Origin: Pycnococcus provasolii
Taxonomy: Eukaryota; Chlorophyta; Pseudoscourfieldiophyceae; Pseudoscourfieldiales
Assembly: GCA_049487715.1 (NCBI GenBank)
Contig: CP150578.1
Coordinates: forward strand, 1-64,000
Length of the DNA: 64,000 nt
Reading direction: 5' to 3'
The stretch's first letter is position 1, and each line of letters starts with the position of its first letter. The translations under genes were made by a program, and so were the position numbers. Positions 38,672-49,418 of the stretch are shown in pieces. A model generated the notes under the pieces. That model did not search any database. It worked only from the letters and a program-made list of their open reading frames with translations, and was not told where the DNA came from.

Positions 38672-38882
38672 ACGCGTAAAACGTTACTTGACGCGTGACG
38701 CGTCCCGTGACGCGTCATGACGCCCCCCCCTCGCCGGCGTGACGCGTCACGAATAACCCTGGTCGGGGAATTTGGTCGGGGATTGGTTTAGGGGTTTGCC
38801 GTCACACGTGACGCGTAAAACGTTACTTGACGCGTGACGCGTCACGTGACGCGTCATGACGCCCCCCCCTCCGGCGTGACGG
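38672..38882. repeat. Tandem 139-bp duplication rich in TGACGCGTCA palindromes
   Basis: ACGCGTAAAACGTTACTTG occurs at 38672 and 38811, each followed by GACGCGTGACGCGTC and CATGACGCCCCCCC. The second copy is truncated. The same GTCATGACGCGTCATGACG core occurs at 60169-60188 and in altered form at 4332-4350. Confidence 0.85.
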
Positions 38883-39690
38883 CGTAAATGCCCACCTATA
38901 CATTTGAGCGCGGACAACGCCTAGCGGCTAGCGCTATGGCATCCGCGTCGTCGTCCCACACTTGCAGTGCAGCTAAAATATTCCAAGCGCTAAGTAGTAG
39001 TTCATCACCAAACAATCATTACCACATTCCGTCATCCAACCCCAAGCAACCAATTATTATTATTAATGCACTACATTGCTGGCTGCTGCCTTTGCTGCTA
39101 GCTTGGCCGCCGCCGCCAGCCCCGGCGTCCGCCCGGCACCCGCCGGACGTGTCTGAAAGGCGTGAAGAAAAAAAATGAAGGAAGGAGGATGAAACAACCG
39201 CGTGTCGGCGTGTGTCCCCGTTGACAAATGTCTGCTTTAGTGCCTTTCGTGTCCGGTGTCCCCACTCCCCGAGGCTGACCTAAACGGTGACCGGTATCGG
39301 GCGCCGGGCGGGGCCCGGGATACTCCTCCATCCACCCACAACAACACAACCAGCTACTTAGGCGGCCACTCACTCATCGGGCCACTTCCTTCCCACTCCC
39401 TACACCGTCGCACCACCACTCCCCCTCCTAAAGATACCCTTAGGGCCGAGGCCAACAGGATCAAGCCAAAACGGAGGAAACCATCCAACTGAACTGAAAA
39501 ACAAAAACAAGGGTAACTTGAAGGAACCTGAAATGTAGAAATGCAAACTTGCCAAACATACTGTAGGATATAAGTTGACGCCCTGAGGGTGGTCACTCAA
39601 TGGCAGGCTGATCAGGGACTCAATCCGGGCGTTCAAATTCCCCCCCTCCTCTCCTCCTCCTCTCCCAGCTCCCTTTCTCTTTCCTCCCCA

Positions 39691-42600
39691 ATGCCCGCGC
39701 AGCGCCGGTACTGCGACGTCTGCCGCGGCGCGCGCGACGCCGACGACCCGCCCTTCCTCACGTGCGCTGTGTGCTTATCCGCGGTCGCGCACCCAGACTG
39801 CGCATCCGCCGGAATCTCAGTCAAACTCACCGCACGCACACGGCGTACGGGCGCATCCACAAAACCAAACGCGTCGTCCTCAGCTGATCCTCCGCGCAGG
39901 TCGTCTGCGCGCAACCAGGCTCCCGGCGAAGACGACGGCGATGCTGCAACAACAACGCAGGAAATAGAGTGGACGTGCGAGTCGTGCATCGCGAACGAAA
40001 AGGAGGACGAAAAACTCACCAAGGCGCAGAGAGAGCAGGCGAACAAGGAGGATCGCAAGCTCAAGAGAAAGAGAAGCGACACGGCCGCAAGGACGGCAGC
40101 AATACACCGCGCAATCAAAGTCAGAAGAGAAGCATTCCTCCAGCAAAATAACGCGCTGCTCGCGCCGTTTGGCGTCAAGCTAAAGGGTAAGAACAAGGGA
40201 AAGCAGCAGGCGCAACCACCACCTTCCAAGCAGCCGAAGCGCGCCGCGAAAGAAAAAGCGAACGCGTCGACATCCTCCTTGGAAGACTTGGATTCTGACA
40301 CGACGTACGTTGACCCGTCGTCGTTTGGACCGGAAACGCCGGAGTACGTGCAGGCGACGCTGAGAGACTACCAGGTCACGGGTGTGAGGTGGATGCTCGA
40401 CAGATTTCGTCTTGGCGTCGGCGGCATACTTTCAGACGAAATGGGGCTCGGAAAGACGATACAGAGCCTTTCATTCCTCGCGGCGCTGAAACACGAAGGC
40501 GTGAACGGGCCGAGCCTCATAATCGTGCCCACTGCTGTCGCGCAGAACTGGACGAACGAGCTGCGGCGCTTCACACCCTCGCTTTCCTTCATCAAGGTGG
40601 CTGGTGCACGTGCTGAGCGCACGCGCGTGCTTGAGACTCCCGAGGCTACGTACGGAGACTTCGACGTGTGCATCACGACGTACGAAACATTCCTTGCTGA
40701 AGAGCACTACTTCGTGGAGATGGTATCGTGGCTCACGATCGTGATTGACGAGGGACATCGGCTGAAGAATGACACGTCCAAGCTGCAGGTGATGCTCAAG
40801 CGCGTGACATGTCCATTCAGGCTGCTTCTCACAGGAACGCCGCTGCAGAACAACATGCGAGAGCTCTGGTCGCTTCTGAGCTACATCCTGCCGGAGATTG
40901 CCACCAATGCGGCGTCGGAGGCGTTCGCTCGCGGATTCTCGCTAGACAAAGGTAACGGGAAGGTGCCGAATCAACAGGGGATGGGAGATGCGCAGATCAT
41001 CACCGCCGCTAGGAACCTCCTCGAGGCGATGAGCATGCGGCGCGTGAAGGCGGATGTCGAAAAGACTCTCATGCCGAAAAAGGTGAGCACGATCTTCGTT
41101 CCGATGGCACCTCCGCAGCTGACATGGTACAGGCGCATCTTCTCCCCGAGCCAGGAGGAGAAACTCGAACTTCTCGAGTCGTCGCAGCTCACGGCGCTGT
41201 TCCTGCAGCTGATGAAGGTGGTGAACCACCCGAAACAGCTTCTGGGCGCGATCGATGCGAGGCGTCGTCAGAACGAGGGCATTGCAAGGCGCGCCGCCGG
41301 CGGTGACTTTGCAGGTAAGGTGGTGGAGGAGAGTGCCGCGGCACCGGTTCCTGGCGAAACGGCGGAGCAGGAGCGGGAGCTGCGCTCCATGAAGGGACAG
41401 TCGCTGATCGACGCGTCGAACAAGCTCAGGCTTCTCGACCGTCTGCTATTCCGGCTGCGCTCGAGAGGAAGTCGCGTTCTCATCTTCTCACAGTGGACGG
41501 CGTGCCTCGACGTGCTGCAGGAATACGTCGAGTTCCGCTTCGGTGCGTTGGGCGAGGCGTTCTTTCGCCTCGACGGCAACACGAATCGCGTCACGCGAGA
41601 GACAGACGTGCGGGCCTTCAATGCGCCGGGCTCACGCGCATTCTGCTACCTCATCAGCACGCGCGCGGGCGGCGTAGGCCTCAACCTCGCCACGGCTGAC
41701 ACGGTTGTGCTGTTCGACAGCTCGTACAACCCGCAGGTGGACCTTCAGGCGATGGATCGCGCTCATCGCATCGGGCAGACGAAGCAGGTGCGCGTATATC
41801 GCCTCGTCACCGCGCTCACGCTCGAGGAGCGCGTCGTCGCCCGTGCGACGCAGAAAATGCTCCTCGACAAGGCGGTGGTGCAGAGCGCCGTCAGCGCGGA
41901 GGAAACTGCCGCAGCCGCGGCGGCGGCGGCGTCTACGGCAGTTGGAGCGCGTGGTGTCATGGACGACACCGCGGATATCGGTGGCGCGTCGCTGCGCGAA
42001 CTGCGCGCCATGCTGCGTTGCGGCACGTCTGAGATTTTCGACGCGACGTCTGATGTGCACCGTGCGCTTGGCGTCGCGGAGGTGGACAACCTGCTCAGCC
42101 GGGCTGATCAGGATGGAGGCACTATTCGCATGGAAGGTGCTCTACCCATCGAGTATGACGAGGAGCTCGAGGAGCTGGCTGACGAGATTCCGGAGGAGAA
42201 GCTGAAGGCTATGGCAGATGACGGAAGTCTTCTCTGGTGGCATGTCAAGGTGCACTGGCCTGCGGAAAGTCGATGGTTTACGGGTCAACTCATGTACTTC
42301 AATGCCGACCTGAGAGAGAGATACGTGGTTGTTTACGAAGACGGTGAAATGGAGTGGATAGATCTGCCCGACGACTCGATCATCGTGCTTCGCTCGGGAG
42401 ATGAGCCGGTCCACTTCAAGAGCCGATGGGCAGCAAAGATCAAGCATATGAGGCGCCAGCTGGGCGACGATGGCCTCGCAGATCCAGCAAAGGCAGGGAG
42501 GAGGTCGTCGCGCATTCAAACGTTGGGACCAACGTCACCTCCTCCTGCTGCCGCCGAGGTTGGTGCCGGCGCTGGCGCCGACAACACGACGCCGTCTACC

Positions 42601-43955
42601 CAACCCATGGAAGTGGCGAAGGGTGATGATGACAGCGGCAATGACAACAAGTCCGACAAGGCGGCGACTGATGGCGCGGCGGCGGCGGCGGTGGCATTCT
42701 CTGGGATTGTCAGTGGACGTCGCGAACGCAAGCAGCCGAAAAAGTTTGAGCCTGTCAGCTTCTCCAAGGAAGTCAAAACGCCGAAGAAGAAGCTGGTTCA
42801 CGACGACGAGTGCTTCAATTGTGGAGATGGCGGCGACTTGATTTGTTGCGACGTCTGCCCGCGCGTTTATCATCTGAAATGCGCGGGACTTAGGACCGTG
42901 CCGAAGGGAGTGTACCGCTGCCCGTGGCACAGCTGCTATAGTTGCGGGCGAAAGGCGAGCGAGGCTGGCGGGCGAATGCTCCATTGCGCAACGTGTCCCA
43001 CGACGTATTGCCTCGACTGCATTCCAGAGTCTCTGCTCGCCAACCGCAGGGCTGACCTCGACGCGCCGCGGAAGGCTGAGCTCCTGCGTCTTGGCATGCA
43101 AGACATACCGAGCACGCCGGCGGCTTTCATCGCATGTGAGCTTTGCCTGGAGTCTGGCGAGAATGCAAAGGACGTTGCAAAGCACGAGGAGCGCGCTCGC
43201 AACCGCGCTGCGATGGAAGAGCGTATCAGGGTGCAAGAGCAGCGCGCCGCCGCCGCGGCGAAGGCAATGGAAGAGCGCCTCAAGATGGAAGCTGAGCGTG
43301 CCAAGGCGGAAGCGGAGCGTAAGGCGTTCAACGAGAGATTGGGTATTACGCTTTCCGGACCACCGCCGATGCCGTTCGCACATATGCAGCCAACAATGCA
43401 GATGCCGATGGCTCACGGGCAGCCGCAGCCGCCCATGCCGATGGCATATGTGCCGCCGATGACGATGGGTTACGGACCGCCGCCGCAGATGATGATGATG
43501 GCGCATGGGGCACCGCCGCCGCCGCCACAGATGATGATGATGGCGGCGCATGGGGCACCGCCACCGCCACCGCCACCGCAGATGGCGAGGGCGCATAGGG
43601 CTAGGCCACCGCCACCGCCGCCGGGACCGCCACCGCAGATGATGATGGAGCATAGGAATACATATAAATACAAGCTACCGCCTCCGCTGCCGGCGACGGC
43701 GATGACGATGCCCCCGAATGTGGTTCCACAGCATCAACGTCCACTACAGAAACTTTCCATGCCGCCTCTACAGATTGCACCTGCACAACCTACCGTGCCG
43801 ATATGCCCAACGTGCCACTTTCGTCCGTGCGAGAAGCACGATAATGGCAGCTGGCGCATGGAATGCGGGGCATGTCGTCGCCAGAAGTACAAAGCGAGAA
43901 GAGACGAAAAGGCTGCGCTGGATGCTGGGCACATCGCCCCGCCGCCGCCGTCGGT

Positions 43956-43986
<31 letters not shown>

Positions 43987-44100
43987 ATGCCAGGCTCACA
44001 GATTGCTCGTATGCGACTGGACGCATCGATTGCGGCTGCGAATGGAGCGGCGGCACCGGAACCACCACCTCCGTCTTCTCTACTGCAGCGCTTCATGTAA
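39691..44100 (+). CDS. SNF2-family chromatin remodeller with Tudor-like and PHD zinc fingers
   Basis: A 1,469-residue nuclear ATP-dependent remodeller. In order: a Cys-rich N-terminal finger (CDVCRGARDADD...CAVCLS, about 9-33), basic coiled region, SNF2 ATPase with DEMGLGKTIQ (about 248), DEGHRLK (about 352) and LTGTPLQNN, helicase C with STRAGGVGLNLA (about 655) and DRAHRIGQTKQV, then a Tudor/chromo-barrel-like WWHVKVHWPAESRWFTGQ (about 846-893), a PHD finger plus an adjacent second Cys-rich finger (CFNCGDGGDLICCDVC...CYSCGRKASE, about 1040-1117), a Glu-rich coiled coil, long proline/methionine-rich segments and a final CPTCHFRPCEKH finger. The ATPase is closest to the ISWI/CHD/Mi-2 branch. 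A (Ser-Ala) run near the end is coded by TCGGCG hexamers (about 43951-43985). Confidence 0.92.
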
Positions 44101-44248
44101 CCAAAAAGAAAAAGACTTCGGTGTACAACAACACAACAACATCAAGTAAAATAACCTCTAAAACCTCTTGTAACCAAAAAAGAACGGTGAACATTTTGAG
44201 AAAGTTTTTTTTTTTTCTGTGTTGTGTTACCACCAGGTGGAGCGACTC
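44101..44248. other. Convergent 3' spacer
   Basis: 148 bp, A-rich then T-rich, between the SNF2 and SPATA17-like stops. Confidence 0.8.
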
Positions 44249-45256
44249 TCACACGAGCGTCTCTTCGAAGAGGTGTTGCCGCTTGATCGCCGTGTGAAAG
44301 TTCGACGGCGCGTTGCTAAAGTCAACCTCGAGTTGCTCGGGCTCGACAAACTCCTCGCCAACGCGCATCGCCTTCTCCTCGCGCCGCCGATCCGCCGCGG
44401 AGAATGCGCCGTGGAACGGCTCCGAGGCGTTCAACGTCGGCTGCCTCGACACTGACCGTTGCTTGACAGCCGTGAAGAACGGCGACTTGGACATGCGAAG
44501 TGCGCTCGACGCCTGCTCCGTGCGCATGCGTCGGTCCCGTTCGTCGAGGTAAGGCTCGCTGGCACGAATCGTCATCTTCGTGCTTCCGAGTGAGTTCGTG
44601 CTCCTCTGGATCACCGGCTTGTGTGCACCCTTCGCGTCTTTCGTCGTCTCTCGCAGGTGGTCCTCGAGCGGCCTTCCCGCGACGCTCGGCTTTCCTCCCA
44701 CGACCGCGCTGAACGGCGAGTTGTAGATTCCCGCGCAGCTGTGCGTGGAGACGAGGTGGTGCATGCCCTGAATGGTTTTCCGAAACGCCGCGGTTGCCGC
44801 CTCCGCCTGTTCGTGTTCGAGCTTGACGAGCTGTTCGTGCAGCGTGGACTCGTTCGCTCGGTTGACGTCGTCCGAGCGGCTTGCGACAGCTTGCAGGTAC
44901 GCCTTCCGCGCGTAGAAGGAGTGGATGTGAACGCGGCTTAGGTGCCCTCTGTAGATTCTCTGAATTTCCGTCGCCGCGGCTGTGAAGTAGACTTTCCTGA
45001 GCGCCTCGTCAGCGTGTGCGCGGTACGTGTCGAACCTCCTCCGGCCGAGGTACCCTCTCCACAGCCTTTGGACGTGCACGGTCGCTCGCAGCAGGCTTCT
45101 CAGTCCCTTTCTGATTTTGTGCGCCCGAAACAGCGCCTGAATGCGTGCTGCTGAGGATGTTTCAAAGGGCCGCGACGACTCTGCAAAGTCCAACGTAGAT
45201 AGGACATTGTCCAATAAGGGCGGGACCAATAAGGCTAGGTGCGCGAGTTTCGCCAT
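44249..45256 (-). CDS. SPATA17-like IQ-motif protein (probable axonemal)
   Basis: A 335-residue protein with three IQ calmodulin-binding motifs in the first 115 residues (ARIQALFRAHKIRKGL, VHVQRLWRGYLGRRRF, TEIQRIYRGHLSRVHI), followed by a helical segment and the box QGMHHLVSTHSCAGIYNSPF, which matches the MHxLLSTxxxxGIYNSPF box of SPATA17. Later segments are basic and low in structure. SPATA17 proteins occur in organisms with motile cilia and localise to the axoneme, so this gene suggests a flagellated stage. No intron is needed, and length is like that of animal homologues (about 360). Confidence 0.8.
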   Translation of the reverse strand: MAKLAHLALLVPPLLDNVLSTLDFAESSRPFETSSAARIQALFRAHKIRKGLRSLLRATVHVQRLWRGYLGRRRFDTYRAHADEALRKVYFTAAATEIQRIYRGHLSRVHIHSFYARKAYLQAVASRSDDVNRANESTLHEQLVKLEHEQAEAATAAFRKTIQGMHHLVSTHSCAGIYNSPFSAVVGGKPSVAGRPLEDHLRETTKDAKGAHKPVIQRSTNSLGSTKMTIRASEPYLDERDRRMRTEQASSALRMSKSPFFTAVKQRSVSRQPTLNASEPFHGAFSAADRRREEKAMRVGEEFVEPEQLEVDFSNAPSNFHTAIKRQHLFEETLV

Positions 45257-46474
45257 GGCCTACTTACGAGAAGGAGGTGGAAACTGGAAAGAAGTGTCTT
45301 GGAAGGGGGAAGGGCTCGAGGAAGGAAAGCGGGTCACCGGACACCGGGTCACTGCAACTAACCTTAACTGGTCGGGTGAACCAACCAACCACTCCGACTG
45401 TCCGAGTCCGACCAGTTCTTTTCCCAACGAGTGATTTCCCCCGTGTGCCTAATCGCGAGGTTGTCCAAATCACCAAAGCGGTGTTCCCGAGAATATGGGA
45501 TGTGATGGGAAACTGGGAAAGGGCAGAAGGGAGTTCCCGAGAATAGATACGGGCAGACCTTAGACTAGACTATTCTTCCCGGCCTTTTATTTATGGACTT
45601 GGCAAGAGGGAGGACACGTTGCACCTGAGGACCACGTTGGTCTTCGTTTCCCTTCCCGAGCCTCAATGGGGGTTCCTCCCTTCCTTGCTTCGAGAGGGCC
45701 TGGTCGGGTCACGGGTAGCGAGGGATCCCACCGGTGCCGGTGCCGGTCAGCCGGTGCCTTCATGGTGCCTTCCTCTTCCTCTTCGAACCGTCGCTTGGTA
45801 CAGGGACTCTACTGTTCGACGACGAGTATCATATGTAGCCAATGTAGGTACCGTAGCGCTGTTAAGGTTACGATCACCGGTGTCGAGTAGACGGGTCACT
45901 GGCAGACTGGCTGACTGGAGGGGAGTGTAAGACCTTGTAATAATGGATTTCCCAGCGAGATGTAGAACGACGAAGTCTTGCACGTCGGGACGTCGGCAGA
46001 GAGGGAAACAGAGGTCTGGAGCCTCCCGTTTTCTCTCTGACCGACGTTGTTACTGTAGTCTATCGTGCCGACGTTGAACACCCATAATTATCGTAGTACG
46101 CCGCGAGTGGTTCTTGCAAGCTCTGCCATGCAAGCAAGGTACAGTACGCTGCCCAGGTACACAAAGAGGTAGGTACAGTACAGTACATCCACGTGACTTC
46201 ACGCACTCAGTTACGTACACAGACTATCCTGGTACATACTCCCGACGAGAGAGCCCGTTGTTGCGTGATCGAGATTCGGAGATTGCTGTGCTTCGGAGGT
46301 CAAAAGGCCTCCGTTTTGCCCTCCGAAGTTGGCCTCAAAAGTCTGGCCAACTGAGACCAAATGACTGTAGGGTAAGTGAGGAAGGAAGGAACGGGGCACC
46401 ACGGAACTGAACTGAACTGAACTGAACGTTACACCACTTGAAGTTTTAGTTCTCAACGCAACTCGTTCGGACCC
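45257..46474. promoter_or_regulatory. 1.2-kb divergent region, SPATA17-like / histidine kinase
   Basis: No gene is seen. Simple motifs include (GGTGCC)n at 45738-45762, GTACAGTAC words around 46139-46190, an inverted repeat GGCCTCCGTTTTGCCCTCCGAAG-like near 46305-46340 and (ACTGA)n at 46405-46427. Confidence 0.5.
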
Positions 46475-49321
46475 ATGGCGGCGGCGGCGGCGGCGGCACA
46501 CGTGGCTTCGGGCCAGCAGCCTCCAAGCGCACCACCACCTTCACCGTTACACTCTCCCTCCTTGGCCTCGATGGCTGGTGTGGTTGCTGACTTCGAGCTC
46601 GACCGGCTTGGACTGTGCTTTCGAAGCGACAAAGCGCTGCACGCGTACAAGCAAAGGAGGGAAGGGTCACTCAAAGGCAACGTCGTGCTGTGCATGCGCG
46701 TTCACGGCCTACTCGCTTGCATTGGACTACTTGTCATGATACGTGCACTTTACAAAGGAAATACCGTCGGAATCCGCGACATACGTGCACTGGCGTCACA
46801 AACCACGTTTACAGGTCTGCACGTTGGCGCACTCGTATACATGAATAGTCACGTGCGCGTGAGGCTTTTCAAGCTAGCCATTCACGCGTCGATACTGACG
46901 TGGCCATGTTTACTCGCACTCGAACAACTCTCAAGGCAAATGCAAACGGGCGAAGAGATCTTCATCATCTCACCCGGTCTCGTCTTCATGTTCACGAACC
47001 TTCTGTACGGGTCGTTCATGTACGACAGATACATCCTCTTTCTAACGCAAGCTTGTATCGTTGGCACGGCCATAATTGGCGTTAAGATGTACGCGGCGTT
47101 CGCCCTGTCACACGAAGTCGTCGATCCCATAGAACTGGTTACTTTTGATGTTGCAATCTTTACGGCTACGGTCCTTCTGATGCTCCCTTCCGCAGAGCGT
47201 ACGAGACGCCAGCTTGTTCTCGCAGAGCTGCGCCTCGAGAAAGCGAAGGACGACGACGCTGCCGAACGCCAGCTTTTCATGCGGCGTGTCTTGCACGACC
47301 TCAAGACACCGCTCGGCGCGCTTCTGCGCGCAATCTCCACGCCAAACCCAGACAGCCGCCTCGCTTACATTCTCACCGAGCTGGTGAGACATCAGGTGCA
47401 GGCTCTCAACTACAGTAATGACATGCCCAAGGTGTACACTACGATAAACATTCAGCAGCACTTCGCGAGAACCGTGCAGATCTACGAGCCGCTCATGGAG
47501 GCTTGCGAGCAGTCGCTCGCGCTCGAATGCTTCGACAGCAATGACAGCAGTGCCGTGGCGATTCCCGTCGAGCTCCTTGATCGCGCAGTGGCTAATTTGC
47601 TGAGCAACGCCTCGAAATTCACGCTGGATCGGGGGAAAATCGCGCTCACCGTCTCGCTGATAAATGTCGAGGGAGCTGAGGCTGATGAGCGGAGCGAGCT
47701 TCGTGTGGAGGTGCGCGATACTGGCAAAGGCGTGCCGACGGATCAACGCGACTCGATTTGGCTTGCGGGGCACAAGCTTCAGTCGGATGCCGTTGGACTT
47801 GGGCTCGGGCTACCAAGCGTCAAGCTCTTCGCGGAGGGAGAAGGTGGTCGGGTGTGGTGCACCTCCAACGAAGTCGATGGCGAGGGTGCGACGATTGGAT
47901 TTTCCGTCCTGTGCCACGTGATCAACAAGGAGAATCAGCAGAGTCCCATTAACGGGGTGGCATCGCACGACGGCGCTGCTGTAGAGGATGTGGTGATCGC
48001 CATGCCACCATCACCGCTAACGAAATTTGACGAAGGTGACACACGGAGACAAAGTCGCCGTGGTGAGCAGGCGCGTGAGGAGAGCACTGCTGATTGCGTC
48101 GACGGATGGCATATCCTGATTATCGATAACGATGAAGCGCAGAGGGTAATTCTCGAGCGTTGTGCCCGGGCCGAGATGATGATCTCGGATGTGACAACTG
48201 CCGACAATGGCCAAGATGGTCTCATGAAGATGGAGCGTGCAAACTTTGATGTCGTGCTCGCGGAAATGAACTTGCCAATTATGGATGGATTGACTATGTT
48301 CGAGAAAGCTAGGAACAAGGATTGCCTGCCAAAACTTGCACGGCTCATGACATTCGACGACAAGCTCGCCGCGATGATGAGAGACAGGTGCTCCTTTCAT
48401 ATACTCAGCAAGAGCTTGGGACTGCACGCTGTTATACGACGCGCACTAGTCGAATGCACAAATCCGGCTCAGCTGTGCTCACCACCCGCTGTTGTTCGCG
48501 TCTTACTCGTCGACGACGACCGTATGCACATCGTGAATTTACGAAGGGATTTCAACAGACTTCTTTCGAGCACCGAAGTCCACTGTGCTTACAATGGACG
48601 GAAAGGACTTGAGCTCCTTCGCAGAACGAGTTACGACGTCCTTATCACGGACTTCAACATGCCGGAGATGGATGGTTTGTCCATGCTGCAGGCGGCACGA
48701 AAGGAGGGCATAGCACCGCCTGTATGCAAGTTGGTCACTGCATCGACACCAATGCCCCTTGATGCTTTGAGCAAGGAAGGTATCATGCATCTTGACGACG
48801 TCTATGACAAGTGTGATCTATCGCGCGACCCCGTTCGAGACGCACTTAGCATTATTGCGGACGGCACGAATCGACTGCTACCCGTAAGTGCACTTCTGAG
48901 AAACACCTCGGCCACCAATTGTCGCGTTTGCATCCTACTTGTTGATGACAATCCAACAGACCTCGCGAGCTTGCGAAGCGACTTTCAAGATGTTCTGCCA
49001 AGTGCCGAGATACATTCCGCTCGCGATGGGCAAGAAGGACTTGAGCTTCTTCGCAGCCGTTCGTACGACGTGGTTGTCACGGACTTGCACATGCCGGTGA
49101 TGGACGGCGTGTCCATGCTTGAGGCTGCACGATCAGAGGGCATAAGGCCACGTGTGTGCAAATTGCTGACGGCGTCGTCGGTGGATCTCGAATGGTTGAC
49201 GCGCGAGTCCACAGGTCTTTCTGAGGAGGACATCTTTGAGAAGTGGGGAGCTAACGCGTCGTACATTTTACGCGGTTTCGTGTACGACGTTGTGCAGCAG
49301 CTTACTAACGGAAGCTGCTGA
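46475..49321 (+). CDS. Hybrid sensor histidine kinase with three receiver domains
   Basis: A 948-residue two-component sensor. About six hydrophobic segments occupy residues 70-235 and form a membrane sensor of no recognised type. A dimerisation/phosphoacceptor helix has HDLKTPLGALL with His at 274, and a GHKL ATPase domain has NLLSNASKF (N box), VRDTGKGVP (G1, about 414) and GLGLGLPSVK (G2). Three receiver domains follow at about 545-640, 672-795 and 817-918. Receivers 2 and 3 keep the phospho-acceptor Asp (LITDFNMPEMDG, VVTDLHMPVMDG); receiver 1 has Glu in its place (VLAEMNLPIMDG). The Ala repeat at the N-terminus is coded by GCG triplets, and MAGVVADFELD is an alternative start. Confidence 0.92.
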   Translation: MAAAAAAAHVASGQQPPSAPPPSPLHSPSLASMAGVVADFELDRLGLCFRSDKALHAYKQRREGSLKGNVVLCMRVHGLLACIGLLVMIRALYKGNTVGIRDIRALASQTTFTGLHVGALVYMNSHVRVRLFKLAIHASILTWPCLLALEQLSRQMQTGEEIFIISPGLVFMFTNLLYGSFMYDRYILFLTQACIVGTAIIGVKMYAAFALSHEVVDPIELVTFDVAIFTATVLLMLPSAERTRRQLVLAELRLEKAKDDDAAERQLFMRRVLHDLKTPLGALLRAISTPNPDSRLAYILTELVRHQVQALNYSNDMPKVYTTINIQQHFARTVQIYEPLMEACEQSLALECFDSNDSSAVAIPVELLDRAVANLLSNASKFTLDRGKIALTVSLINVEGAEADERSELRVEVRDTGKGVPTDQRDSIWLAGHKLQSDAVGLGLGLPSVKLFAEGEGGRVWCTSNEVDGEGATIGFSVLCHVINKENQQSPINGVASHDGAAVEDVVIAMPPSPLTKFDEGDTRRQSRRGEQAREESTADCVDGWHILIIDNDEAQRVILERCARAEMMISDVTTADNGQDGLMKMERANFDVVLAEMNLPIMDGLTMFEKARNKDCLPKLARLMTFDDKLAAMMRDRCSFHILSKSLGLHAVIRRALVECTNPAQLCSPPAVVRVLLVDDDRMHIVNLRRDFNRLLSSTEVHCAYNGRKGLELLRRTSYDVLITDFNMPEMDGLSMLQAARKEGIAPPVCKLVTASTPMPLDALSKEGIMHLDDVYDKCDLSRDPVRDALSIIADGTNRLLPVSALLRNTSATNCRVCILLVDDNPTDLASLRSDFQDVLPSAEIHSARDGQEGLELLRSRSYDVVVTDLHMPVMDGVSMLEAARSEGIRPRVCKLLTASSVDLEWLTRESTGLSEEDIFEKWGANASYILRGFVYDVVQQLTNGSC

Positions 49322-49418
49322 AGGCGTGACCAAGGAAGATCACGCCTCGTATACGTGACAACAACAACAAAATAATTGTATCTTTTTGAATAATCAAAAT
49401 TTTTGTACATGCTTAACT
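49322..49418. other. Convergent 3' spacer (97 bp)
   Basis: Short AT-rich gap between tail-to-tail stops, with GGAAGATCACGCCTC next to GCGTGACC forming a weak inverted repeat. Nothing else is seen. Confidence 0.8.

Larger units (their letters stand above)
37179..39690. other. 2.5-kb gene-free, repeat-rich, AT-richer region
   Basis: Between two same-strand genes. It holds a pair of 0.22-kb direct repeats (37623-38399), short telomere-like TTAGGGTTAGGGTTA (about 38564), a 139-bp tandem duplication rich in ACGCGT palindromes (38672-38890) and T runs (38082-38101). No gene with motifs is seen. 39500-39690 is the leader of the SNF2 gene. Confidence 0.7.

Noticed and set aside
39600-39650. tRNA-like GTTCAAATTCC near a CTGATCAGGGA word
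   Set aside because: The flanking bases do not form a T-arm or acceptor stem, and no anticodon arm fits.
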